Below, piece after piece: positions 8,801 to 17,039 of a stretch of 64,000 nucleotides of DNA (its first letter is position 1; each line of letters begins with the position of its first letter). The position numbers and the translations under genes are program-made. The stretch covers positions 1 through 64,000 of the forward strand of contig JBELJZ010000014.1 of NCBI GenBank assembly GCA_042089915.1, read 5' to 3'. A model generated the notes under the pieces. It saw only the letters and a program-made list of their open reading frames with translations, was not told the origin of the DNA and made no database searches. The DNA comes from UBA8752 sp002172485. GTDB taxonomy: Bacteria > Bacteroidota > Bacteroidia > Flavobacteriales_D > Sanyastnellaceae.

Positions 8801-9745
8801 ATGCTTCGACATGTTCTCCCCTTTGCTTTCACCGCATGGATCTTGATTGAGACCGGTTGCACCTCCAGCCATTCACCCGCTCAGCCTGTAGCCAGTCCGG
8901 ATGCCAGCGCGGCCGCGGAGTCCATGCCTGATCGGCTGGACATCCATGGGCACCGTGGCGCCCGCGGATTGCTTCCTGAGAACACCATTCCAGGCTTTGT
9001 CCTGGCCTTGCGGGAAGGCGCAGATGTGCTGGAAATGGACCTCTGTATTTCAGGAGACAATCAGGTGATCGTCAGCCACGAGCCTTGGATGAGCCACCAC
9101 ATCTGCCGCACCCCAGACGGACGCGACATCCTCGAGGCAGAAGAACGCAGCTTCAACCTGCACACCATGACCGCAGGCGAAATCAAGAGGTTCGACTGTG
9201 GCATGCGGCCCTACACGCGTTTTCCGACACAACGTCACCTGCCCGCATACAAACCCATATTGGCCCAAGTCGTGGACGTCGTAGAGACTGTGCCGCTGCT
9301 CGACGGCGCCCCGGTCAGGTACAATTTGGAAATCAAGCACGACCCCGCCCTGACCCCTGAATTCTGCCCCGACGCCGCCACTTTTGCCCGATTGGTCATC
9401 GCCGAGGTAGAGCGGCTCGGCATCGCAGACCGCACGTGCATCCAGAGTTTCTCCGCCCCCGCCCTCGAAGCCGTGCACCAACAAGCTCCCGCCATCGCCA
9501 CAGCGTGGCTGGTGGACAGCGACGGTACTGTGGATGCGCAACTGGCCAAATTGACCTTTCAGCCGGACATCTATTCCCCGAATTGGACGCGCATCACGGC
9601 CAAGGATGTGAACCAGCTTCAGAACATGGGCATCCAAGTTGTGCCCTGGACGGTCAACGAAGGCGCGGACCTCTTTGCGGTCATGCAAATGGGCGTGGAC
9701 GGCATCATCACCGACTACCCCGACCGTCTCTACGAGATGCGCTGA
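8801..9745 (+). CDS. Glycerophosphodiester phosphodiesterase lipoprotein
   Basis: 314 residues with a lipoprotein-type leader (AWILIETGC). The GDPD signature is complete: HGHRGARGLLPENT near residue 50, then EMDLCIS supplying the metal-binding Glu/Asp, and VSHEPWMSHHICRTPDG. The C-terminal WTVNEGADL and DGIITDYPD motifs are typical. The family hydrolyses glycerophosphodiesters to glycerol 3-phosphate and an alcohol in a Ca-dependent reaction in the periplasm or at the surface. It lies 60 bases from the divergent OlsF-type gene; both concern polar-lipid turnover, and phosphate-stress linkage is a reasonable inference, but no Pho box was identified. Confidence 0.92.
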   Translation: MLRHVLPFAFTAWILIETGCTSSHSPAQPVASPDASAAAESMPDRLDIHGHRGARGLLPENTIPGFVLALREGADVLEMDLCISGDNQVIVSHEPWMSHHICRTPDGRDILEAEERSFNLHTMTAGEIKRFDCGMRPYTRFPTQRHLPAYKPILAQVVDVVETVPLLDGAPVRYNLEIKHDPALTPEFCPDAATFARLVIAEVERLGIADRTCIQSFSAPALEAVHQQAPAIATAWLVDSDGTVDAQLAKLTFQPDIYSPNWTRITAKDVNQLQNMGIQVVPWTVNEGADLFAVMQMGVDGIITDYPDRLYEMR

Positions 9746-9758
9746 AGCCTGACTCCGC

Positions 9759-12700
9759 TCAGCGGAGAACCTTGACAAAACCGTTCTGCCGGAAAATCTC
9801 CGGCACCCGGCCCTTGCGGAGTTCGATCACGACCTCCCACATGTAGGTGCCGTCGATGGCGTAGTAATCCCCGCTCTCCCGGGTCTTGGAACCTTCGGTG
9901 CCTTCCACTTGGCCGTACCACACCTCCTCCGAATCGATGGAGGTGAACACCGGCCGTCCCCAGCGGTCCCAGACCACGACTTTGTAGCTGAACGGCTCGC
10001 AATCGAGCACGGGCTTCCAAGCGTCGTTCTTGCCGTCATTGTTGGGCGTGAAGGCGGTGGGGACGTAGACCTGACACCCACACACCAACTGCTGAACCTG
10101 CAGAACATGGGTCGCCGTGTCGCACACATTGGCCACTTCGACCGCGTGGACGCCACTTCGATTGAAGATGCGAATGGGTTGGAAGTTGCCGTCGTCCCAT
10201 TGGTAGGAACACGGATACACTTCGGCGCCCTGGAGCACGCTAAGCTCCAGCGAATCGCCGAGGCACAGGTCGTAATCTGCCTCGAGGGCGATGGCGATCG
10301 GCGATGAAATGGCGACCTCCATGGAATCGACGTGCGCACACCCGCTGATCTGACTGGTGGCCACGTAATTCGCAGGTTGGTTGACTTCGATGGAGCTGCC
10401 CACTTCACCCGTGCTCCACGTCACGAGGACATCCTCCAGGCCCGTCGCAATGGACAACACGTCTCCAGGACACAACAGCGTATCCTCGGGCAGCTCAAAG
10501 ACGGGCACCGGGCGGAACTCCACCTCCACCGTGTCACGGGCCACACAGCCCTGCGCCGCCACTTCTGCGGTGTAGACGCCACTTTCCGAAACGCTCAGCG
10601 TAGGCGTGGACAAGCTGTCGTTGAAGATGACGTAATCCGCTCCGTACACATTGCCATCCAGCACCAACCCCTCCCCTTCACAGAGCTCCTGATTCGCTCC
10701 AAGGTCAAGGGCAGGAAGCGGCTGCTCCAAGACCACGATCTCATCGGTGAAGGTGCACCCATCCTGGGTCGAGCTTACCGTGTAGTTGCCGGGAATGGAG
10801 GCCCAATACTGGTTTCCATTCGCCCCGTCCTGCCATTGGTAATTCGACGCTCCGAAAGCAGCGAGCAGCAATACACTGTCTCCCGCACAGAAGGAGGCCG
10901 TCTCCGGCAATTCTGCTTCGAACGGCGTCACCACTTCAACGAAGACCTGCGCATTGGCCTGGCAGTCCCCCAACGCCACATTGACGCTGTATATGCCGGT
11001 GTTGGACACATCATACGTGGGGCTCACCGACCCATCCTGCCACGTGCACACGGCAGTGGGATAGGCTGGATCCAGCACCACCGGATCTCCTGGGCAGACG
11101 ACCTGATCTGCACCGAGGTCAACCACCGTCAAATTGCTGGCCGAGACGCCCACCACATCCGTGGTGGTGCACCCGTTGAGTTCAGCCGTCACGGTGTACT
11201 GGCCGGGAACGGACACTTCATACAGGGCATCGGCTGGACCCGCCTGCCATTGAAAGGTGGGCGGCAATCCAGCCCAACCCTCGACTTCTGCGTCCAGCTC
11301 AATGGTCTCGCCTGTGCACAGGACCACGTCCGAACCCAATTCCAAGGGATAGGCATCGAAATAGGACACCATGACTTCACCGCTCGCAATGCAACCCTGC
11401 ACGTTGACCTGAACGTCGACGAGTCCGCTGTCCAAGACCGTGGCCGATTGGGTCAACGCTCCCGTGCTCCAAGCGAACACCGCCCCAGGATTGCCTGCGT
11501 CCAAGACCACGGGGGTGCCCGGACAAACGGTCTGGTCCGGACCGAGGTCTGGCGTGTCAATTTGAATTTCGGTCACCTCCACGGCGACCTCTTCTACACA
11601 GCCTTCGGCGGTGGTGACCACGGCAACGCCGCTGATTTCCGGGGCATCCCATGTGTCACCTTCCGACCCGTCGGGCCAGGTGGTCGTCGCGTCCGGCCAA
11701 GCCAAGGTCAATTCTACGGTTTCCCCAGGGCAGACTTGCCCATCGACAGGGTCGAGGTTCGTGGGCTCAGGCCCTTCAATGGCCCCGATGTCCGGATTGG
11801 CATCGCGCGGTTCGCCGCGTTGGTCTTCAGTGACCCCAATGACAGCCCCCGCATCCATGGCCGGGCTGATTGGGACGCAGGCGCTCAACATGAAGGCATC
11901 GGTCGGTCCGCCATAGTCCCCGAACGCCAAAAGGATGGGGTCGACGCCCACCTGATTGCCCGTCGATGCGGCATCGAACACGGTTTCGTCCGCATTTTCC
12001 ATGACGCCAACGATGTTGTTGCCAACATCAGACAGGATGGGACCGCCATTGTGGAGGTAGATGTCCTCGCCGTCTCCCATGGGCGAATTGATGGCCGAAT
12101 TCCCAAACAGGATGCAATTGTCGAGGGTAATTGTGCCACCGCTAATGCCGATCGCTCCTCCACGTCCCATTCCATCCTGTGCGACCGTACCACCCGAGGA
12201 GTTTCCAGCCTCACCCGGCGAGGCCTCGTTGACGCTGAACGTACAATGGCGAAAGGAGTGAGTACCAGAGCGAGAGAAAAACGCCCCTCCGAAAGCCGCA
12301 CCGCCACCGCCGCCAGCAGCCCCATTGAGGGTTCCATCTCCACCATCTCCACCGAACATCGAACCATTGGTACCATCGCCCGGACCACCTAGGAATATGG
12401 ACGTGGAAAAGCCGCCACCGCCACCGCCGCCGCCTAGTCCAGCCTGTCCAGCATCCGCGTTGTTGCCGAAGCCGAAGCCGATGTTGCCACCGTCTCCACC
12501 TGCACCGAAGGAGGTAAAGCTCTGGCCACCTTGGCCACCGCCACCGCTGCCCTGGCCATTTCCACCGTCTCCGCCCCGGGCGATGCAACCTGCAAACGTG
12601 CAATTCTCAAAAGAAGAAGAAGATCCTAGCCAAGAGCTCACCGCACCACCGGCACCCAGAGCACCTCCACCACCGCCGCCACCATTCTGTCCGTCATTGC

Positions 12701-13265
12701 CTTCTGCCACACAATCCACAAACAAGCAGGACAGCACCTCCATCTCTCCCCGATTGTGGATTGCACCTCCAAAGCCAATGCCTGTCTCGCACGACCGGAA
12801 GACCATCTGTTCTAGCGTCAGGTTGTTGCAATCATTCTCTATTGCGCCTCCAGGGTCATTTCCATCGAAACCGTTTTGAAACTCAAAACCTTGAAGTGTC
12901 AATGCGATGAGATTGCTCGTCGTTTCCAAGAATCGGCTGTTGCCTGCTGCATCTACAATGGTCGCCCGGGCGCCCGCTCCGTTGACTGTGATGTCCCCCT
13001 CTTCGATAAGCAGCTCACCAAGCACCCAGTTGTAATTGCCTTCGGGAAGGGCAATGACCTGGGGTGAACCCGCAAGAGCGGCCTCCTCGAGGGCCGCACG
13101 GAACGTACACACCCCTGCAACGCTGGCACACACGCCGTCTCCGGGAGAAGCATCCACCCCGTCCTGGAAGGTGTCAACAGTGAAGTCCTGCGCGAAAACA
13201 GGCACGGCGGTCAAAAGCCACAAGGCGCAAAACACAGCACGGGAGACAACTTGAATCATGGGCAT
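9759..13265 (-). CDS. CSLREA-type beta-helix surface protein with gliding-type (T9SS type B) C-terminus
   Basis: 1168 residues. A signal peptide ending VPVFAQ is followed by TVDTFQDGVDASPGDGVC, which matches the CSLREA domain, then a beta-helix region. Residues about 190-330 contain several glycine runs. A choice-of-anchor Q-like segment ends with DQRGEPRDANPDIGAIEG. Then come seven or eight Ig/PKD-like repeats, each with a VCPGxPVxL-type start. The last 100 residues (YVPTAFTPNNDGKNDAW, KVVVWDRWGRPVF, DGTYMWEVVIEL) are the gliding-motility-associated C-terminal domain recognised by T9SS as type B. Surface attachment is therefore well supported; the ligand is unknown. The first Met (13265) or the third residue (13259) could start translation. 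Confidence 0.88.
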   Translation of the reverse strand: MPMIQVVSRAVFCALWLLTAVPVFAQDFTVDTFQDGVDASPGDGVCASVAGVCTFRAALEEAALAGSPQVIALPEGNYNWVLGELLIEEGDITVNGAGARATIVDAAGNSRFLETTSNLIALTLQGFEFQNGFDGNDPGGAIENDCNNLTLEQMVFRSCETGIGFGGAIHNRGEMEVLSCLFVDCVAEGNDGQNGGGGGGGALGAGGAVSSWLGSSSSFENCTFAGCIARGGDGGNGQGSGGGGQGGQSFTSFGAGGDGGNIGFGFGNNADAGQAGLGGGGGGGGFSTSIFLGGPGDGTNGSMFGGDGGDGTLNGAAGGGGGAAFGGAFFSRSGTHSFRHCTFSVNEASPGEAGNSSGGTVAQDGMGRGGAIGISGGTITLDNCILFGNSAINSPMGDGEDIYLHNGGPILSDVGNNIVGVMENADETVFDAASTGNQVGVDPILLAFGDYGGPTDAFMLSACVPISPAMDAGAVIGVTEDQRGEPRDANPDIGAIEGPEPTNLDPVDGQVCPGETVELTLAWPDATTTWPDGSEGDTWDAPEISGVAVVTTAEGCVEEVAVEVTEIQIDTPDLGPDQTVCPGTPVVLDAGNPGAVFAWSTGALTQSATVLDSGLVDVQVNVQGCIASGEVMVSYFDAYPLELGSDVVLCTGETIELDAEVEGWAGLPPTFQWQAGPADALYEVSVPGQYTVTAELNGCTTTDVVGVSASNLTVVDLGADQVVCPGDPVVLDPAYPTAVCTWQDGSVSPTYDVSNTGIYSVNVALGDCQANAQVFVEVVTPFEAELPETASFCAGDSVLLLAAFGASNYQWQDGANGNQYWASIPGNYTVSSTQDGCTFTDEIVVLEQPLPALDLGANQELCEGEGLVLDGNVYGADYVIFNDSLSTPTLSVSESGVYTAEVAAQGCVARDTVEVEFRPVPVFELPEDTLLCPGDVLSIATGLEDVLVTWSTGEVGSSIEVNQPANYVATSQISGCAHVDSMEVAISSPIAIALEADYDLCLGDSLELSVLQGAEVYPCSYQWDDGNFQPIRIFNRSGVHAVEVANVCDTATHVLQVQQLVCGCQVYVPTAFTPNNDGKNDAWKPVLDCEPFSYKVVVWDRWGRPVFTSIDSEEVWYGQVEGTEGSKTRESGDYYAIDGTYMWEVVIELRKGRVPEIFRQNGFVKVLR

Positions 13266-13368
13266 GGTCGATGGCGCAAAGTACCAACCTGCTTTCCCCC
13301 GAATAGGTTGCCCTTTGACCCCAGAATTTCACTTGCATCCTGCCCGGTTTTTAGACGATATTTTACTC

Positions 13369-15033
13369 ATGTGTTCCATCACCGCATTGCTCGAGCGCCC
13401 AGCCTCCATGTCCAACGCACGAGCGCAGGTGCTCCAAGCGTCCCGTCTTCAGGTCCACCGCGGTCCAGATTGGTCTGGAGTTCGGGAGTTTCCTGAAGCC
13501 ATCATTGCCCATCAGCGGCTCGCCATCGTCGACGTTATGAGCGGTGCCCAGCCGCTGGAAGATCCCGAGCGTGGACACATTCTGGCAGTGAATGGGGAGA
13601 TCTACAACCACAAGGCACTGCGCTCCCAAGAAGGCCTCCGGGATTACCCTTGGCAATCGGGCAGCGACTGTGAAGTCATCCTCGCCTTGCACCGGCAACA
13701 CGGCGCCGACCTCGTGCACCACTTGTCGGGCATGTATGCCTTTGTGCTCTTCGACCCTGCCACCGGGAACTGGCTGATCGGTCGCGACCCCATCGGCATC
13801 ATTCCACTGTACTTCGGCCGTGGACAGCAGGGCGAGCTCTGGGTGGCCTCGGAAATGAAAGCGCTCACGCCGTTTTGCGACGATGTGCAGGTGTTCCCAC
13901 CCGGCCATGTCTGGGCCAAAAGTACCGACGTCCCCACCCGCTTCTACCAGCGCGACTGGATGAAGGGCGCATTGCCGAAAGGAGAATACAAGCCGGAAGA
14001 ACTCAAGGCCGAATTGACCCAGGCCGTCCACAGTCACCTCATGGGCGACGTGCCTTACGGCCTGCTGATCAGCGGCGGACTGGACAGTTCCGTGATCGCT
14101 GCCATGGCCATGAAGCACGCCAAAACCCGGGTGGACGACGATGCCCGATCCGAGGCTTGGTGGCCCCGTGTACACAGCTTCTCCATCGGCTTGAAGGGGA
14201 GTCCGGATTTGGCCGCCGCCCAGAAAGTGGCGGACGCCATCGGCACCGTCCACCACGGACTCACCTTCACCATCCAAGATGGCATCGACGCGCTGAGCGA
14301 GGTGGTGCGTCACATCGAGACATACGACGTCACCACCATCCGCGCCTCCACCCCGATGTACCTGATGGCCCGCAAAATCAAGGCCATGGGCATCAAAATG
14401 GTGCTGTCCGGTGAAGGGGCCGACGAACTGTTCGGTGGCTACCTCTACTTCCACATGGCGCCCGATGCGCGCGAGTTCCACGAAGAGACCGTTCGAAAGG
14501 TCCTCGGACTGCACCAGTATGATTGCAGCCGGGCCAACAAGTCGATGATGGCATGGGGCATCGAGGCACGGGTTCCCTTCCTCGACCGGGACTTCATCGA
14601 TTATGCCATGCGGCTCGACCCCGCGCTCAAGATGGGCGGCCCGGGGCGAATTGAGAAGTCCGTCATCCGCGAGGCCTTCCGTGGCGAGCTGCCAGAAGAC
14701 ATCCTGTTTCGACAAAAAGAACAATTCAGCGATGGGGTCGGCTACGGCTGGATCGACGGGCTCCAAGACCACGCTGAGGCGCAGGTGTCCGACGAGGACA
14801 TGGCCCGCGCTGCCGTGAGGTACCCCATTCACCCCCCCGCCACGAAGGAAGCCTATTGGTTCCGAACCCTCTTCGAACGTCACTTCCCATCTGCCGCCGC
14901 TGCCGCCACCGTTCCCGGCGGAAAAAGCGTGGCTTGCAGCACGGAAAAGGCGCTCGAATGGGACGAACGGCTCAAAAAGACCATCGATCCGAGTGGCCGC
15001 GCGGTGGGAGACGTCCACAACGACGCCTACTGA
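13369..15033 (+). CDS. asnB: Asparagine synthetase B (glutamine-hydrolysing)
   Basis: 554 residues, the same length as E. coli AsnB. The ATG at 13369 is chosen because the next codon is Cys (MCSITALL), the essential N-terminal nucleophile of class II glutamine amidotransferases; in-frame starts further upstream would bury it. The glutaminase domain shows RGPDWSG, HQRLAIVD and VNGEIYNH. The synthetase domain has the ATP-pyrophosphatase loop LLISGGLDSSVIAA, then VLSGEGADELFGGYLYF and the AsnB-type tail EKALEWDERLKK. It converts aspartate, glutamine and ATP to asparagine in the cytoplasm. It is divergent from the surface-protein gene at 9759-13265. Confidence 0.97.
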   Translation: MCSITALLERPASMSNARAQVLQASRLQVHRGPDWSGVREFPEAIIAHQRLAIVDVMSGAQPLEDPERGHILAVNGEIYNHKALRSQEGLRDYPWQSGSDCEVILALHRQHGADLVHHLSGMYAFVLFDPATGNWLIGRDPIGIIPLYFGRGQQGELWVASEMKALTPFCDDVQVFPPGHVWAKSTDVPTRFYQRDWMKGALPKGEYKPEELKAELTQAVHSHLMGDVPYGLLISGGLDSSVIAAMAMKHAKTRVDDDARSEAWWPRVHSFSIGLKGSPDLAAAQKVADAIGTVHHGLTFTIQDGIDALSEVVRHIETYDVTTIRASTPMYLMARKIKAMGIKMVLSGEGADELFGGYLYFHMAPDAREFHEETVRKVLGLHQYDCSRANKSMMAWGIEARVPFLDRDFIDYAMRLDPALKMGGPGRIEKSVIREAFRGELPEDILFRQKEQFSDGVGYGWIDGLQDHAEAQVSDEDMARAAVRYPIHPPATKEAYWFRTLFERHFPSAAAAATVPGGKSVACSTEKALEWDERLKKTIDPSGRAVGDVHNDAY

Positions 15034-15040
15034 AGCCGAT

Positions 15041-15538
15041 ATGTCCCCTTCACACACCGCATTCCAAGGGGCCTGTGGCCTCCTTTTGTGCAAGTCGGCA
15101 TTTCCGGTCAGGAAAGTCGTATTCTGCAGAGTGCGAATCCGTTATCAACGTCAGACCGAGACTGGAGCGGTCTACACCCTCATCCAAGAGGGGCATCTGT
15201 TCCATGTCCGCAGCCGGGTTCCCCAGCTGGAACTCCGCTGGCGTGATGAACGTTGGACCCCTGAGCGAAATTGGTTGGAACGCGAGTTCACCTACCCATT
15301 GGATGTGGGACTGGATGAATACCTGGCCCGATTTCTCCCCCACCTCAATGGCAAGGTCATTGAATTGCCGGTCGTTGGCGGGGTCGTGGCATTGGCGACG
15401 GACACCGACCACGCGCACTTCCATGGCAAGTGGTTCAATTTCGACTCCCAAGGCAGCAGCCCGGAGGCCATACAAGCCCTGAAATCCATCTTGCACACCG
15501 CAGCGGATTTCTACGGAGTGCCTTCCCTGTTCGGTTGA
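15041..15538 (+). CDS. Hypothetical protein
   Basis: 165 residues from the ATG at 15041. A GTG at 15131 would start at VRIRYQRQTETG, where the better protein-like sequence begins, so the first 30 codons are uncertain. The body contains WLEREFTYPLDVGLDEYLA and a C-terminal PEAIQALKSILHTAADFYGV. It has no signal peptide, membrane span or motif that I recognise. It begins seven bases after the asnB stop and may be co-transcribed with it. The codon pattern matches neighbouring genes, and the competing opposite-strand frame (15050-15496) shows no recognisable features. Confidence 0.6.
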   Translation: MSPSHTAFQGACGLLLCKSAFPVRKVVFCRVRIRYQRQTETGAVYTLIQEGHLFHVRSRVPQLELRWRDERWTPERNWLEREFTYPLDVGLDEYLARFLPHLNGKVIELPVVGGVVALATDTDHAHFHGKWFNFDSQGSSPEAIQALKSILHTAADFYGVPSLFG

Positions 15539-15558
15539 AGCCGCCCTGAGGTCGGCTT
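15538..15558. terminator. Hairpin between convergent stops
   Basis: AAGCCG/CGGCTT stem with an inner CC-TGA-GG helix, sitting exactly between the stop at 15538 (+) and the stop at 15557 (-). It has no clear U tract; it could serve both strands weakly. Confidence 0.4.
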
Positions 15559-16768
15559 ATTGCGCCTGAAACACTTTCTTCACGCGGCCATTGGCAAACC
15601 GCACCAATTGCAGCCCTGGTGCGTCATGTGAAACGGGGCGTCCCATGAGATCATGGCGTGACACGATTTCTGCGCCTGCGGCAGCATCCTCCATGTTGCC
15701 CACCGCATTGACTGTGGGCGACAGCACGATGCGGCCAGGCGCAATGCCCGTTTCAACTGTGTGCATCAAAGCCCCATCTGCTTGGCGGACTTCCACATGG
15801 CCACTGCCGATGAAATCAGTGTTGCCCAGCAGAATGCGGCCATCCTCTGCGACGGCCATGCTGTAGACGGCACTGCCATTGCCCGGCCAGGATCCGGCAT
15901 CTGTCAACGCCGCCCCATCTGCCCGTCGGAAGTTGCCCTCACCGTAAACCTGAAAGAGGATGTCCTCTCCGATGCGCGCTGCAGCGCCGCATCCCGCCGT
16001 GGTGGCAGCCACCGTGGCCGTAACCGCATCGGTACCTGCCGTCACGCGGCTCAGCGACGTGGCCTCGTATTGGCGGGCGTTGACTGTGACGACGGCGTCA
16101 CCCATGTCCAAGACATGCACGGGGTTCAACCCCTCAGGGCCCAGGTCGACTTCGTCGTATGCACCAGTCTCCAGATTCAGACGGCCCACCAGCCCCACTT
16201 CTTCGCCCCAGGCGAATGCGTTGTTGATCCCGATGTGCAAGACGCCATCCACCGTGGCCAGGGCTTCGGTCGAAAAGGCGGGTCCCACCATGGCATCGGC
16301 CGCCCAATCCGCTTCCCACGTGAGCGTTTCCGCCTCGAGGGCCACGAGGTAGCTGTCAAACATCACGGACTGTCCATCGTAATCACCGCGGGTGACGAAG
16401 ACCCGATCGCCGTGCACATGCAACTGCCGTGCGCCTTCAACGGCCTGCTGTGCCAGAATTTCCCCCGTGGTCGCATCCATTCGGTAGACCGTGTCTTCCG
16501 CACTCACCAAGATCTCTTGGCCGTCGGACGCCAATTGAGCGTCCACCGCAAAGGCGTGCCCCTCGAAAATGTGCAGCGTCTCAAACACCGGCACTTCTTC
16601 AGCAGCGTTGAACCGACCCAAACGCGGCGCCTCCAGCACTTCACCGGACGCGAAATCCACAGCCCCTTCACACAGGACGAACACCTCTTGGGCGAAGATG
16701 GAGGACGTGGCTGCGGCCATACCAGCCATCAATAGAACACGAAAAGAGAAGCGCTGGACGTTGATCAT
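15557..16768 (-). CDS. Secreted beta-propeller-like protein with T9SS type A domain
   Basis: 403 residues. The signal peptide ends TSSIFAQ. The body consists of beta-strand repeats resembling a propeller (for example GQEILVSAEDTVYRMDATTG, VHGDRVFVTRGDYDG, VAEDGRILLGNTDFIG). The last 75 residues (SPTVNAVGNMED, SRHDLMGRPVS, LVRFANGRVKKVF) look like a type A T9SS sorting domain. Export through the Por system to the surface or medium is inferred; the ligand is unknown. A good Bacteroidota promoter lies immediately upstream, so close that the transcript may have almost no leader. Confidence 0.8.
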   Translation of the reverse strand: MINVQRFSFRVLLMAGMAAATSSIFAQEVFVLCEGAVDFASGEVLEAPRLGRFNAAEEVPVFETLHIFEGHAFAVDAQLASDGQEILVSAEDTVYRMDATTGEILAQQAVEGARQLHVHGDRVFVTRGDYDGQSVMFDSYLVALEAETLTWEADWAADAMVGPAFSTEALATVDGVLHIGINNAFAWGEEVGLVGRLNLETGAYDEVDLGPEGLNPVHVLDMGDAVVTVNARQYEATSLSRVTAGTDAVTATVAATTAGCGAAARIGEDILFQVYGEGNFRRADGAALTDAGSWPGNGSAVYSMAVAEDGRILLGNTDFIGSGHVEVRQADGALMHTVETGIAPGRIVLSPTVNAVGNMEDAAAGAEIVSRHDLMGRPVSHDAPGLQLVRFANGRVKKVFQAQ

Positions 16769-16775
16769 TGTTGTA

Positions 16776-16809
16776 CAAAATTAGACAGCACAACGCCGTG
16801 AACCGCAAA
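16776..16809 (-). promoter_or_regulatory. Bacteroidota-type promoter
   Basis: On the minus strand a TTTG at 16809-16806 is followed after 22 bases by TAATTTTG at 16783-16776, a perfect match to the -7 consensus TAnnTTTG. The predicted start site is within a few bases of the ATG at 16768. Confidence 0.6.
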
Positions 16810-16847
16810 CAATGCCAACGGGAGCCGTTAACTTGACACCAGTGGTC

Positions 16848-16958
16848 ATGAAGTGTTCCGCACCCCTTCTTTTCCTGTTGATTGCCGCCTCGGTGTGGAC
16901 CGTCGGGCTCACTTGGTCACCCCGGCGAGACGGGGTCACTCCCCTCGCGGCGCGCTGA
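16848..16958 (+). CDS. Possible 36-residue hydrophobic peptide
   Basis: ATG at 16848, stop at 16956. It begins MKCSAPLLFLLIAASVWTVG, which resembles a signal peptide or a single membrane span, then stops after a short basic segment. It lies alone in the 271-base gap between two minus-strand genes. It may be a chance frame or the broken 5' end of a lost secreted-protein gene; nothing homologous follows in any frame. Confidence 0.2.
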   Translation: MKCSAPLLFLLIAASVWTVGLTWSPRRDGVTPLAAR

Positions 16959-16986
16959 GTCGCAGCCGAGTTGCCCCCAACACAGA

Positions 16987-17010
16987 GGGCACCCCCAAAA
17001 GGAGGCGCCC
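16987..17010 (-). terminator. Hairpin downstream of the giant gene
   Basis: Minus-strand GGGCGCCTCC / GGGGGUGCCC pairs over ten bases with two G-U pairs and a UUUU loop, about 30 bases after the stop at 17040. The downstream sequence (tctgtgtt) is only moderately U-rich, so this is a weak terminator call. Confidence 0.4.
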
Positions 17011-17039
17011 CGTGAAACATGGTGGCAATTTGGTTTTGG

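Noticed and set aside
9753..9767. CTCCGC-TCA-GCGGAG hairpin between convergent genes at 9745/9759
   Set aside because: A six-bp stem with no U tract that overlaps the stop codon; not convincing as a terminator.
13333..13368. Possible promoter before asnB (TTG-n23-TATTTTAC)
   Set aside because: The -7 candidate abuts the start codon and deviates from TAnnTTTG; more likely chance.
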